Shown here in pieces: positions 1 to 9,946 of a stretch of DNA of 19,580 bases. This DNA comes from an uncultured Oscillospiraceae bacterium (GTDB lineage: Bacteria > Bacillota > Clostridia > Oscillospirales > Ruminococcaceae). The position numbers and the translations under genes were made by a program. The notes under the pieces are model-generated. The model made no database searches and had not been told where the DNA came from. It worked only from the letters and a program-made list of their open reading frames with translations. Position 1 is the first letter of the stretch; every line of letters starts with the position of its first letter. The stretch covers positions 1 to 19,580 of the forward strand of contig USLH01000023.1 of assembly GCA_900555435.1 (NCBI GenBank), in the 5' to 3' direction.

Positions 1-490
1 GACGCAGCGCCAGCTGTTCCGACGCTTTTTCGTTCCCACAAGACGTGGCGATGAGCAGGCCGTTTGTCTTCGCTTCCCCAAAGTAGCCCTCGTCGGCGAT
101 GCGGTTCAGGGTCATTCGGACGGCATCGTCGATGGACTTGTTGGTCAGACGGACGTCCTCTAAAATCGCCGCCCCGTCATCGTTGACGGCGGTAACGCTG
201 AGAACCCGGTCAAACCGGTTCAGGACGTATTCCACCGAGGGGTTTACGTCCAGACTGACAAAGGCGTAAGGGGCAGCATAGAGAGAGCCGCCGCCAATAC
301 AAAGGGCAAGGGCTGCAGCAGCCGCAGCCACCCATGTGACCGCCTTTTTGAGGGGAGGGGCTGAGGTGAGGGCTTTGGGATCCACCGTTTGCCCTACCGT
401 GTAGCCGCAGTTCCGGATCCGGACGATACGGCCGTCTCTGGTCAGGGCGGCGGCATACCGGCCCTTGATTCCGACGATTACCGCTTTCAT
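1..490 (-). CDS. rsgI: RsgI-type transmembrane anti-sigma-I factor, N-terminal part (runs off left edge)
   Basis: Membrane anti-sigma factor expected to hold the SigI encoded just upstream. The visible 163 residues show the family layout. A short cytoplasmic RsgI_N-type domain covers about residues 1-45 (starts MKAVIVGIKGRYAAALTRDG). One alanine-rich membrane segment covers about 50-72. The extracytoplasmic part begins with YAFVSLDVNPSVEYVLNRFDR, the conserved juxtamembrane motif of RsgI proteins. In this family the Asn-Pro bond of that motif (here N83-P84) is reported to be an autoproteolysis site. The ATG overlaps the sigI stop in an ATGA tetranucleotide, so the two genes are translationally coupled. 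The C-terminal sensor region, which defines the signal (carbohydrate-binding or other domain), is outside the window, so the stimulus cannot be predicted. The family call is well supported. Confidence 0.88.
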   Translation of the reverse strand, partial: MKAVIVGIKGRYAAALTRDGRIVRIRNCGYTVGQTVDPKALTSAPPLKKAVTWVAAAAAALALCIGGGSLYAAPYAFVSLDVNPSVEYVLNRFDRVLSVTAVNDDGAAILEDVRLTNKSIDDAVRMTLNRIADEGYFGEAKTNGLLIATSCGNEKASEQLALR

Positions 491-1203
491 CCGATTCCTT
501 TCTCCTTTACGAAGTGCAGGTATGCGGCGAGCCCGGGGAAGTCGCCCCCGAGGATCTCCGCTGCCGCTATTATATATTTTCGGTGCCGCTCTAAGATTTT
601 TCGGGGTACCTCCGCATTTTTTTCAAGAATTTTTATGGGGAGGGTTCGGGTGCGGCGCATTCCTTCCATCAGAAGAGGATTATAAAGCAGGTAACGGATG
701 GCTTTTGCGCAGGCAGTGCGGGTCTTTCCCGCTTTGGGGGACACCTCCGTCAGATCCATAAAGTCAAAGCCATAGCCGATGAGGATGGCACTCACTTCTC
801 GGATCTCGTCGGGGAGGGGGTTCTCCGGCGGCTCCTCAGATAAGCGGGAGCGGACGTTTAAGGTCAGTGGGTCAGGAACCTCGTCCGGCTCCGGGTCGGA
901 GAAAGCAGGGGAAGCGGGGATCTCCGCTTCGAATTTCTGCTGGCTCCGGTAATAGTCCACCAACCGGCGGCGGATCACCAGCCGGGCGAAGGAGTAGAAG
1001 TTGCCCTTATCCGGGGAATACTGGCTGACGGCTTGAGAAAAGGCGGAGAGGGCGATGGACCACTCGTCGTCCTGTTCGGTAACGGCATGGCGGCAGGCCA
1101 CGGCGGCTTCCCGCAGGAGGAAGACCCGGGATTCTTCGATCAGCCGGGCAAGGGCGTCGGGATCTTTTGCGGCGGCAAGGATGTCCTTGGGATCGGTGCG
1201 CAT
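487..1203 (-). CDS. sigI: RNA polymerase sigma factor SigI
   Basis: Alternative sigma factor of the SigI family, 238 aa, close to the usual length. A sigma-70 region 2 is visible at about residues 20-90 (DEWSIALSAFSQAVSQYSPDKGNFYSFARLVIRRRLVDYYR in register, read as helices binding the -10 element). The C-terminal SigI-specific domain ends with the family signature PRKILERHRKYIIAAAEIL followed by GGDFPGLAAYL. The ATG is preceded by a perfect AAAGGAGG at 1210-1217 with 6-nt spacing. A strong sigma-A-type promoter lies just upstream (1242-1270), so basal expression does not depend on SigI itself. The gene overlaps rsgI by 4 nt, the standard sigma/anti-sigma arrangement. In Bacillus SigI responds to heat and envelope conditions, and in cellulolytic clostridia to extracellular polysaccharides. 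Which applies here is not visible. Confidence 0.9.
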   Translation of the reverse strand: MRTDPKDILAAAKDPDALARLIEESRVFLLREAAVACRHAVTEQDDEWSIALSAFSQAVSQYSPDKGNFYSFARLVIRRRLVDYYRSQQKFEAEIPASPAFSDPEPDEVPDPLTLNVRSRLSEEPPENPLPDEIREVSAILIGYGFDFMDLTEVSPKAGKTRTACAKAIRYLLYNPLLMEGMRRTRTLPIKILEKNAEVPRKILERHRKYIIAAAEILGGDFPGLAAYLHFVKEKGIG

Positions 1204-1241
1204 GGTCTGCCTCCTTTCGGAAAAATGGGGACATTTCCTTC

Positions 1242-1270
1242 ATCATAGCATAAACGAAAGAATTTTTCAA
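1242..1270 (-). promoter_or_regulatory. Sigma-A-type promoter of sigI-rsgI
   Basis: On the minus strand TTGAAA (1270-1265) is separated by exactly 17 nt from TATGAT (1247-1242). A TG one base before the -10 makes it also an extended -10. Predicted start is near 1235, about 30 nt before the sigI ATG. I did not find a convincing SigI autoregulatory promoter in the same interval. Confidence 0.75.
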
Positions 1271-1294
1271 CCGGAGAGGGCGGCGTGCCGGCTG

Positions 1295-1336
1295 TCAGAA
1301 AAAGGAAACGCCCTGCCCGGCGTTTTGCGGGCAGGG
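1295..1336 (-). terminator. Probable terminator of the YoqJ-like gene
   Basis: A 9-bp GC-rich perfect stem (CCCTGCCCG at 1311-1319 with CGGGCAGGG at 1328-1336, 8-nt loop) is followed on the minus strand by an interrupted T tract (TTTCCTTTTT). It lies about 100 nt past the stop of the YoqJ-like gene and before the sigI promoter, so it would separate the two transcription units. The broken T tract lowers certainty. Confidence 0.55.
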
Positions 1337-1433
1337 ACAGTCATAAAGCAGATCCGGAAACGGCGGGGAAAACTGCCGATTTTCCTCTTGAAAAAGGAAG
1401 GAAAACCGTGTATGATAGGAAAGAACACTCGGC

Positions 1434-1967
1434 TTAAATTTCGGTGAAAAGGCCGCTGTCCGTCAGGTCTTCCAGATGGATCAGATCCAGTGAAACACCT
1501 TTTGAACGGGCGTAGCGAATGGTGTAGCCGGTTCCTCCCTCTTCCTTGCGGCAGACACCGATGAGCCGGGAGGAGTGCTCCACCAGATAGCGGTTCCTTT
1601 TTAGAAAGCTGTCTTTTCCGTAGCGGTCTTCCACGGTGATGACCTGACTGCAGTAGCGGAGCAGCCGCCGGTGCCGCAGCTCCCATTCCCGGCTCCAGCC
1701 CCGGGTCTGTTCCGGAAAGGGGAGGACGGCCACCAGCTCCAGATTCCGGAAAGACTCCCAGAGCCCCGCTACGATCTCCCCGGCCCAGATGTCCACCCCT
1801 CTTGCCATTCCGCAGAGGAAGGTGGTATAGCCTTCGTCCACCGCCGTTAAGATCCGGCTTTGCAGCTGGTGCTTCACCGCATCAATGAAGGGCGCTTCCT
1901 CCGAAAAGGCCGGACAGATCTTTTCCGGCCGATGGCCGGTGAAGCAGACCGTTTTTTCCCGTTCCAT
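1434..1967 (-). CDS. YoqJ/DUF1273 SLOG-family protein
   Basis: 177-aa soluble protein of the DUF1273 (YoqJ/YpsA-like) branch of the SLOG superfamily, Rossmann-like proteins thought to bind nucleotides or nucleotide-derived ligands. Family marks are the N-terminal VCFTGHRPEK (residues 7-16), the glycine-rich CGMARGVDIWAGEIV and the late VITVEDRYGKDSFLKRNRYLVEHSSRLIGV. Length fits the family. The ATG has AAAGGAG about 8 nt upstream and is read from an extended -10 promoter at 1997-2005, divergent from alr. It appears to be monocistronic. The biochemical role is not established for this family; some SLOG relatives sit in defence or stress-signalling contexts, but the neighbours here (sigI, alr) give no such hint. 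Confidence 0.82.
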   Translation of the reverse strand: MEREKTVCFTGHRPEKICPAFSEEAPFIDAVKHQLQSRILTAVDEGYTTFLCGMARGVDIWAGEIVAGLWESFRNLELVAVLPFPEQTRGWSREWELRHRRLLRYCSQVITVEDRYGKDSFLKRNRYLVEHSSRLIGVCRKEEGGTGYTIRYARSKGVSLDLIHLEDLTDSGLFTEI

Positions 1968-1996
1968 CCTCGTTCTCCTTTCGCCGTTCTATGTTT

Positions 1997-2005
1997 ATTG
2001 TATCA
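1997..2005 (-). promoter_or_regulatory. Extended -10 promoter of the YoqJ-like gene
   Basis: The minus strand reads TGATACAAT (TGn plus TACAAT) 30-38 nt before the start codon. No recognisable -35 lies at the right distance, as is allowed for extended -10 promoters. The region is divergent with alr, so the two promoters may influence each other. Confidence 0.55.
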
Positions 2006-2071
2006 TATCCGGCGGAGGAAATGTTACGAAAGTATGAATTTTTAAACATTTGTTTGAAAGGTTGCCTTTTT

Positions 2072-3250
2072 ATGGAGTTTTTAAGACGCACCTGGGCGGA
2101 GATTGATTTGGACGCCTTGGATCAGAACGTTTCGGCTATCCGCACCTGCCTGTCCGATTCGACGGAGCTTTTGGCGGTGGTCAAGGCTGACGCTTACGGT
2201 CACGGCGACCGGATGATTGCAAAGGAACTTACAAGATCCGGCGTTACCCGTTTTGGCGTTTCCAATCTGGAGGAAGCAGTGGGGCTGCGCCACGCCGGGA
2301 TTGACGGGGAGATCCTGATTTTCGGCGTCACCCCTCCGGAGCTTGCCAAAGAGCTGGCGGAAAATGACATCACCCAGGCGATCCTGAACGCCGATTACGC
2401 CAAGGCGCTTTCGGACGCCGCTGTCGCAGCCGGGGTCACCGTAAAGGGACATCTGAAGCTGGACACCGGCATGGGGCGCATCGGGTTTGTGGTGGGCCGT
2501 CCCTCCGGTTCGCCGGAAACGCTCCTGTCTGCCTGCCGGCTGCCGGGGCTTTCCGTCACCGGGGCCTTTTCCCACTTTTCCTCCTCCGACGATGTCTCCA
2601 GGGAAGGAATCGCCTATACAAGGGAGCAGTACCGGCGTTTCAAAGAAGCCACCGATGGGCTGAAGGCCGCCGGAGTCTCGCCGCTTTTCTGCCACCTGCA
2701 GAATTCGGCGGGGATCATCAGCTATCCGGAGTATCAGTTCGACGGCGCCCGTGCCGGGATCATCCTTTACGGCCAGCCGGTGGATACCCTTCCCGGACAC
2801 AGCATTCCTTTAAAGCCGGTGATGAGCCTTCGTTCCACCATCGCCATGATAAAAGAAGTGGAGCCGGGGGACTGCATCAGTTATTCCCGGACCTTCCGGG
2901 CGGAAAAGCCCATGCGCATCGCTACCGTCCCGGTGGGGTATGCCGACGGGTATCTCCGGGCGCTGTCCAACAAAGCCGAGGTGCTGATCCGGGGAAAGCG
3001 GGCGCCGGTGGTGGGCAACGTCTGCATGGATCAGATGATGGTGGACGTGACGGACATTCCCGAAGCCGCCGTGGACGATCGGGTCACACTGGCGGGCTCC
3101 GACGGGGAGGAAACGGTCTCCTTCGGCGAGCTGGCAGCCATTGCCGGGACCATCCACTACGAGCTCCTCTGTCTGGTCAGCAAGCGGGTGCCCCGGGTGT
3201 ATCTCAGAAACGGCGCTGCCATCAAGGTGCTGGACTTTAATCGGGAGTAG
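2072..3250 (+). CDS. alr: Alanine racemase
   Basis: PLP-dependent enzyme interconverting L- and D-alanine, supplying D-Ala for peptidoglycan (and teichoic acid D-alanylation where present). From ATG 2072 it is 392 aa, the usual size. The N-terminal TIM barrel carries the PLP lysine in AVVKADAYGHG (K38). The C-terminal beta domain contributes ISYSRTF with the catalytic tyrosine, and VPVGYADGYLR and NVCMDQMMVDVT are further family signatures. The reading frame is open upstream to 1991, but that would overlap the divergent promoter. ATG 2072 begins the conserved RRTWAEIDLDAL and has GAAAGG 11 nt before it. A cupin gene starts 8 nt downstream. I could not identify a convincing plus-strand promoter in the 105-nt gap. 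Confidence 0.96.
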   Translation: MEFLRRTWAEIDLDALDQNVSAIRTCLSDSTELLAVVKADAYGHGDRMIAKELTRSGVTRFGVSNLEEAVGLRHAGIDGEILIFGVTPPELAKELAENDITQAILNADYAKALSDAAVAAGVTVKGHLKLDTGMGRIGFVVGRPSGSPETLLSACRLPGLSVTGAFSHFSSSDDVSREGIAYTREQYRRFKEATDGLKAAGVSPLFCHLQNSAGIISYPEYQFDGARAGIILYGQPVDTLPGHSIPLKPVMSLRSTIAMIKEVEPGDCISYSRTFRAEKPMRIATVPVGYADGYLRALSNKAEVLIRGKRAPVVGNVCMDQMMVDVTDIPEAAVDDRVTLAGSDGEETVSFGELAAIAGTIHYELLCLVSKRVPRVYLRNGAAIKVLDFNRE

Positions 3251-3258
3251 GAGATCCT

Positions 3259-3585
3259 ATGAACCTTTTTGCTCTTCCCCCGGCGGCTCCCGGCGAGGTG
3301 GCCGAGCCGCTGTGGGAGAATTCTGCCTTCCGGCTGGAACGGATCGTTTCCCGGGGGGATGTTTCCCCGGCGGGCTTCTGGTACGATCAGGAGGAGACGG
3401 AATGGGTATCTCTCCTTTCCGGCTGTGCGTTGTTGGAATTTTCCGACTGCCTCGTTTTTCTGGAGCGGGGGGACACCCTCCGGATCCCAGCACACAAAAA
3501 GCACCGGGTGGCGGCGACTTCGGTGAGCCCCGCCTGCATCTGGCTCTGCCTGTTCGGAAAGGAGAGGGAAGAATGCGGATCTTAG
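3259..3585 (+). CDS. Small single-domain cupin protein
   Basis: 108-aa protein made of one cupin beta-barrel. The pattern FWYDQEETEWVSLLSGCALLEF (residues 40-61) fits cupin motif 1 in the subfamily where the usual HxH is replaced by acidic residues. GDTLRIPAHKKHRV (71-84) is motif 2 with H79 and H82 as possible metal ligands. The substrate is unknown; related small cupins are usually annotated only as cupin domain proteins. It lies 8 nt after alr, preceded by TAGGAGAT at the alr stop, and overlaps the next gene by 13 nt, so the three genes are very probably co-transcribed. A metal-dependent enzyme or a sugar-binding protein are both possible. Confidence 0.75.
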   Translation: MNLFALPPAAPGEVAEPLWENSAFRLERIVSRGDVSPAGFWYDQEETEWVSLLSGCALLEFSDCLVFLERGDTLRIPAHKKHRVAATSVSPACIWLCLFGKEREECGS

Positions 3586-4010
3586 TGGACGCCGACGCCT
3601 GCCCGGTGAAGGAGTTGATCCTTCGGGAGGCGAAAAGGCGATCCCTTCCCGTGCTGATGATCCACGACACCAGCCATGAGCTGTCCGATGGCTACAGTCA
3701 GTCCATCACCGTGGATAAGGGGGCGGACAGCGCAGACTTAAAGCTGATAAATCTCTTATCCCCCGGGGATCTTGTGGTGACCCAGGATTTCGGCGTGGCT
3801 GCTATGGCTCTGGGGAAAGGGGCAGCTGCTCTTTCTCAGAACGGGCTGATATATACCTCCGGAAACATCGACCGGCTTTTATTTGAGCGCCACGTTGGAA
3901 AAAAGCTCCGGCGGGCGGGGAAGCACGGTCCGAACCCGAAAAAACGCACCTCTGCCGATGATGACGCTTTTCTTGCGGCGTTTCTAAGGCTGCTTGGTCC
4001 TGCCTGCTGA
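3573..4010 (+). CDS. yqxD: YaiI/YqxD family protein (DUF188, UPF0178)
   Basis: 145-aa conserved protein of the UPF0178 family. Signatures are the N-terminal MRILVDADACPVKELI, the central VVTQDFGVAAMAL and the C-terminal GKHGPNPKKRTSADDDAF, spaced as in the family. The acidic residues in these motifs resemble the metal-binding set of PIN-like nucleases, and relation to that fold has been proposed, but no activity is established. The ATG at 3573 lies inside the cupin gene (13-nt overlap) with GGAGAGGGAA in front. The frame is open much further upstream, but that part is antiparallel to no known motif and overlaps alr and the cupin, so it is not coding. A terminator follows immediately. Confidence 0.88.
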   Translation: MRILVDADACPVKELILREAKRRSLPVLMIHDTSHELSDGYSQSITVDKGADSADLKLINLLSPGDLVVTQDFGVAAMALGKGAAALSQNGLIYTSGNIDRLLFERHVGKKLRRAGKHGPNPKKRTSADDDAFLAAFLRLLGPAC

Positions 4011-4039
4011 ACCGTCCTCTTTTTGGAGGGCGGTTTTTT
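4011..4039 (+). terminator. Terminator of alr-cupin-yqxD
   Basis: ACCGTCCTC (4011-4019) pairs with GAGGGCGGT (4026-4034) including one G-T pair, 6-nt loop, and runs into six T residues. It begins directly after the yqxD stop codon. Confidence 0.85.
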
Positions 4040-4114
4040 GCTTTTTGCAAGGAGATTTTTGAGGGAAGCCCCATATTTTGGGGAGGAGTCTTTTTCTCTT
4101 TTTCCGGGCGTTTC

Positions 4115-4408
4115 CGTGGAAAAAACGAGGGGGAGAAGAGAACGCTGTGGAAAAGGAAACCTATTTTTCTAAACGGAAAAAAACGGAAAAGCCCGGAAAA
4201 TAAAGGCTCTTTGAAAAGTCGGGAAATACGGATTGTAAAAAAGGGGGTAAAAATACGGCTTTTCCACCTTTTCCACAGGGTTATTCACAGGAAAGGGTCG
4301 GATAACCCATGCTTTTCCACCAAAAAAGCGGGATTTTGAAAAAATCCCGTAGAATCGGGTTTTTCCGAAAAACGTTTTCCACATAAAATGGTGGAGAAAT
4401 GTGGAAAG
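4115..4408. repeat. Cluster of DnaA-box-like TTTTCCAC octamers
   Basis: In the gene-free interval before carB the octamer TTTTCCAC occurs exactly six times: plus strand at 4260, 4269, 4313 and 4375; minus strand at 4116-4123 and 4147-4154. A seventh copy with one change is at 4401-4408 (minus). Two plus-strand copies and one minus-strand copy extend to TTTTCCACA, one base from the DnaA box. A full match to TTATNCACA (TTATTCACA) sits at 4281-4289, three bases after the copy at 4269. A perfect hairpin (4329-4349) and a second small one (4359-4373) lie inside the cluster. The spacing and orientation are irregular, so this is not a CRISPR-like array. DnaA binding is an inference from motif similarity only. 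Confidence 0.6.
4329..4349. other. Perfect inverted repeat within the DnaA-box-like cluster
   Basis: CGGGATTTT (4329-4337) and AAAATCCCG (4341-4349) form a 9-bp stem with a 3-nt loop. A second inverted repeat GTTTTT-CCG-AAAAAC follows at 4359-4373. Neither follows a gene end closely and neither is tailed by a clean T tract, so I do not call them terminators. The region from 4041 to 4493 holds no credible gene. Confidence 0.5.
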
Positions 4409-4493
4409 CCGTTTCCGGATGGGGTACAAGATGTTGTGTTTTGGGAAAGCGGGACGATCCGGGTGGGAAAAAGGGAAATTCACGGATTTTTTC

Positions 4494-4522
4494 TTGCAAA
4501 ATGAAGCGGTTGGCGGTACAAT
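4494..4522 (+). promoter_or_regulatory. Sigma-A-type promoter of carB
   Basis: TTGCAA (4494-4499) and TACAAT (4517-4522) are separated by 17 nt. Predicted start is near 4529, giving a leader of roughly 68 nt before the carB ATG. Confidence 0.75.
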
Positions 4523-4534
4523 AAAAAGGAAAGA

Positions 4535-4560
4535 CTTTTCCCGGAAAACGTCGGGAAAAG
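4535..4560 (+). promoter_or_regulatory. Hairpin in the carB leader
   Basis: CTTTTCCCG (4535-4543) and CGGGAAAAG (4552-4560) form a perfect 9-bp stem with an 8-nt loop, starting a few nucleotides after the predicted transcription start. There is no T tract after it, so it is not a simple terminator, and I could not match it to a PyrR-binding loop or a known riboswitch. It may stabilise the mRNA 5' end or bind a regulator. Confidence 0.4.
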
Positions 4561-4596
4561 GGCCGTTTCAAGCGGAAGAGGAAAGCGAGGGGTTTT

Positions 4597-7815
<3,219 letters not shown>

Positions 7816-7831
7816 GAGAGGAGCGTTTGAA

Positions 7832-9232
7832 ATGAAGGAGAAGATCACCGCCTATCTGGCGGAGCATAAGGACGAAATGGTGGAAGACATCTTCCGGCTG
7901 GTACGGATCCGCAGCGACCGGGGCGAGCCGGAAGAAGGCGCCCCCTTCGGGGCAGGCCCGGCAAAAGCGCTGGCGGAAGCCGTGAAAATGGTGAAGGAAA
8001 AGGGCTTCCCGGTGAAAAATTACGACAACTGCGTCATGGCCGTTGACTTAGGCGGCACGGAGCCGGGGGTTGACATCCTGGCCCACCTGGATGTGGTGCC
8101 GGTCAGCGACAGCTGGACGGTGACCCAGCCGTTCGAGCCGGTTTTAAAGGACGGGCGGCTCTATGGCCGGGGCACGGCGGACGACAAGGGGCCGGCGGTC
8201 GCAGCTCTCTACGCCATGCAGACGGTGAAGGCGCTGGAAATCCCGCTGAAGAAGCGGGTCCGGCTGCTGCTGGGCACCGACGAGGAGTGCGGCAGCGGGG
8301 ATCTGGAGCACTACTACTCCAAAGAGGAGGAAGCGCCGGCCAGCGTTTCCCCCGATGCGGATTTTCCCATCATCAATCTGGAAAAAGGCGGGCTCCGGGG
8401 GGCGATGACCGCTTCCTATCCAGAGGACAAGACGCTGCCCCGGATCATCGAGTTATCCGGCGGGACCAAGCTCAATGTGGTTCCCGATAAGGCGTTCGGC
8501 CGGATCGAGGGCATGGAAAAAGGCGCTCTGGAGGAAGCCTGCCGGAAAGCGGCGGATGAGACCGGGGCAGTGTTTGCCGTGTCGGAGGAAGGTGCTTTGC
8601 TGCGGGTGGACGTGAAGGGGCACGGCGCCCACGCATCCACCCCCGGCGAGGGCATCAATGCGGTGACGGCTCTGATGAAGCTGGCAGTCTCCCTGCCGCT
8701 GGCGGACAGCGAAGGGTTCCGGAAACTGAAGGCAGTGGAGGAGCTCTTTCCCCATGGGGACTGGAGCGGGAAGGCCGCCGGGGTCGCCATGGAAGACGAG
8801 CTTTCCGGCGCTACGACCCTGAGCTATGACATCCTGCATTACGGCGTCACCGGCTTCAAAGGCGAATTCGACTGCCGGGCGAGCATTCTCGCAAACGACG
8901 AGAACCTCCGGGACGTGATCCGGGACGAGCTGGCGAAAGCCGGCGTCACCCTGGAGCCCTGTGCGGTGTTTGCACCCCACTATGTCCCGGCGGACACGCC
9001 CCTCATCCAGACCCTGCTCCGGTGCTATGAGGAGTACACCGGGGAGAAGGGCCGGTGCATCGCCATCGGCGGCGGCACCTATGTCCATCACCTGAAAAAC
9101 GGCGTGGCCTTCGGCTGTGCCAAGGAGGGGGTTGACAACCGGATGCACGGCGACGACGAGTTTGCGGAGCTGGATCAGCTGCTGCTTTCGGCGGCGATCT
9201 ACGCTCAGGCGATCATCGATATTTGCGGGTAA
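7832..9232 (+). CDS. pepV: PepV-type M20 metallopeptidase (dipeptidase)
   Basis: Zinc dipeptidase of family M20A, a cytoplasmic enzyme that cleaves dipeptides with an N-terminal L- or beta-alanyl type residue. 466 aa, full family length. All expected di-zinc residues are present in order: H85 and D87 in DILAHLDVVP, D117 in GRGTADDKGP, the catalytic E151 and ligand E152 in LLGTDEECGSGD, D177 in PDADFPI, and H439 in NRMHGDDEF. The lid domain lies between about 190 and 380. ATG 7832 has GAGAGGAG 8 nt before it; the frame is open upstream into carB but carries no family sequence. It sits 16 nt behind carB and is closed by a strong terminator. A link to pyrimidine synthesis is not evident; co-transcription may be incidental. 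Confidence 0.93.
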   Translation: MKEKITAYLAEHKDEMVEDIFRLVRIRSDRGEPEEGAPFGAGPAKALAEAVKMVKEKGFPVKNYDNCVMAVDLGGTEPGVDILAHLDVVPVSDSWTVTQPFEPVLKDGRLYGRGTADDKGPAVAALYAMQTVKALEIPLKKRVRLLLGTDEECGSGDLEHYYSKEEEAPASVSPDADFPIINLEKGGLRGAMTASYPEDKTLPRIIELSGGTKLNVVPDKAFGRIEGMEKGALEEACRKAADETGAVFAVSEEGALLRVDVKGHGAHASTPGEGINAVTALMKLAVSLPLADSEGFRKLKAVEELFPHGDWSGKAAGVAMEDELSGATTLSYDILHYGVTGFKGEFDCRASILANDENLRDVIRDELAKAGVTLEPCAVFAPHYVPADTPLIQTLLRCYEEYTGEKGRCIAIGGGTYVHHLKNGVAFGCAKEGVDNRMHGDDEFAELDQLLLSAAIYAQAIIDICG

Positions 9233-9243
9233 AAAATCGAATG

Positions 9244-9288
9244 AAAAAAGATCCCGGTGGGACGAGGTTCCTGCCGGGATCTTTTTTT
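9244..9288. terminator. Strong bidirectional terminator after pepV
   Basis: AAAAAAGATCCCGG (9244-9257) pairs perfectly with CCGGGATCTTTTTT (9274-9287). The stem continues inward with two wobble and three Watson-Crick pairs to a 6-nt loop. The A tract on the left and T tract on the right allow function in both directions, so it may also stop transcripts arriving from sigF on the minus strand, for which I see no nearer terminator. Confidence 0.92.
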
Positions 9289-9290
9289 GC

Positions 9291-9809
9291 GGTTTTCAGG
9301 GGGTAAAAAGGGGTGCGAAAAGGGATTGAAAGGGAACGGAAGAGGAGGCGTTTGGAAGCCGAACGCAGGGAACCCAATGGTGTAAGGTTGGATCCGATTT
9401 TCAGAAAAGAATGCGGCGGGGAAGTTATTAAAAAATTGAATTTTATCATCCGTTCAGAGAGGTTTTTTGCGGATTGTTTTTCGCTGACCTTTGGCATTTT
9501 ACCGGATGGGTCGGAAAGGGAGTGGATTGGAGGAAGGCCAGGACGGAGAAAAATCCTTCCGGGCGGGAATCGGCCTTTTTCGGTTCGGGGCATTGGGGGC
9601 TCCCAAGAAAAGGACGGTCAATGGGAAACTTTCGGCGGGCAGCGGGAGGTCAAAATTTTTTATAGTGAGCAGCAGGGGAGCTGGCGGATTTTTGGGGCAT
9701 GCGGTGGACGGCAGGGGGTGAGGGCTTTTTGGCGGGAAAGTTGAAATTGAGAGATGAGACTTTTAGGCAGCAGGAAAACCGGCGGGTCTGTAGTGGTCGG
9801 AGAGAGGAA
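9291..9809. other. Gene-free interval between pepV and the sigma F gene, outer part
   Basis: About 500 nt with no credible coding region: the longest open frame (plus, from 9313) has no ribosome binding site and a sequence with no recognisable domain and biased, low-complexity Arg/Gly/Trp content. The plus strand is strongly purine-rich. A stretch at about 9704-9760 may be a further, badly decayed relative of the sigma F tail repeat described next. No tRNA or known structural RNA was recognised by eye. Confidence 0.5.
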
Positions 9810-9902
9810 CTGTTTCAGCGGCTGGGACCGCAGGAGGGTCAGGAGCTTTTCTCCCGGCGGGGGTGAAACTGGGCTGTGGAGAGAAGGGAAAGGGATCTTT
9901 GC
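9810..9902 (-). pseudogene. Decayed duplicate of the 3' end of the sigma F gene
   Basis: Positions 9810-9861 match 9947-9999, the last codons and stop of the sigma F gene, at 49 of 53 aligned positions (three substitutions and one missing T). The match continues more weakly as 9871-9902 against 10012-10042 (about 24 of 32). Together it corresponds to roughly the last 31 codons (QAKTAALL to LLRSQLLE), in the same orientation, offset by about 137 nt. The missing T shifts the frame and the stop codon is not kept, so it cannot encode the same tail. It looks like an old local tandem duplication now decaying. Confidence 0.7.
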
Positions 9903-9946
9903 AGATGGAAAGGGGCGGTTTGCGGGAAGAGAGTGCGGGGCGGGGG

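Noticed and set aside
3141..3572. Upstream extension of the yqxD reading frame
   Set aside because: It overlaps the end of alr and nearly all of the cupin gene and carries no UPF0178 sequence; the conserved protein begins at ATG 3573.
4115..4408. Calling the octamer cluster the chromosomal origin
   Set aside because: No dnaA, dnaN, rpmH or parS-like sequence is nearby and only one site is a full DnaA-box match, so only a DnaA-box-like cluster is claimed.
4529..4596. PyrR attenuator or riboswitch in the carB leader
   Set aside because: The leader is short, has one simple hairpin without a T tract and no recognisable PyrR-binding loop or riboswitch core.
9313..9744. 143-codon open frame on the plus strand in the pepV-sigF gap
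   Set aside because: No ribosome binding site, no recognisable domain, and part of it overlaps the purine-rich repeat-like region; treated as non-coding.
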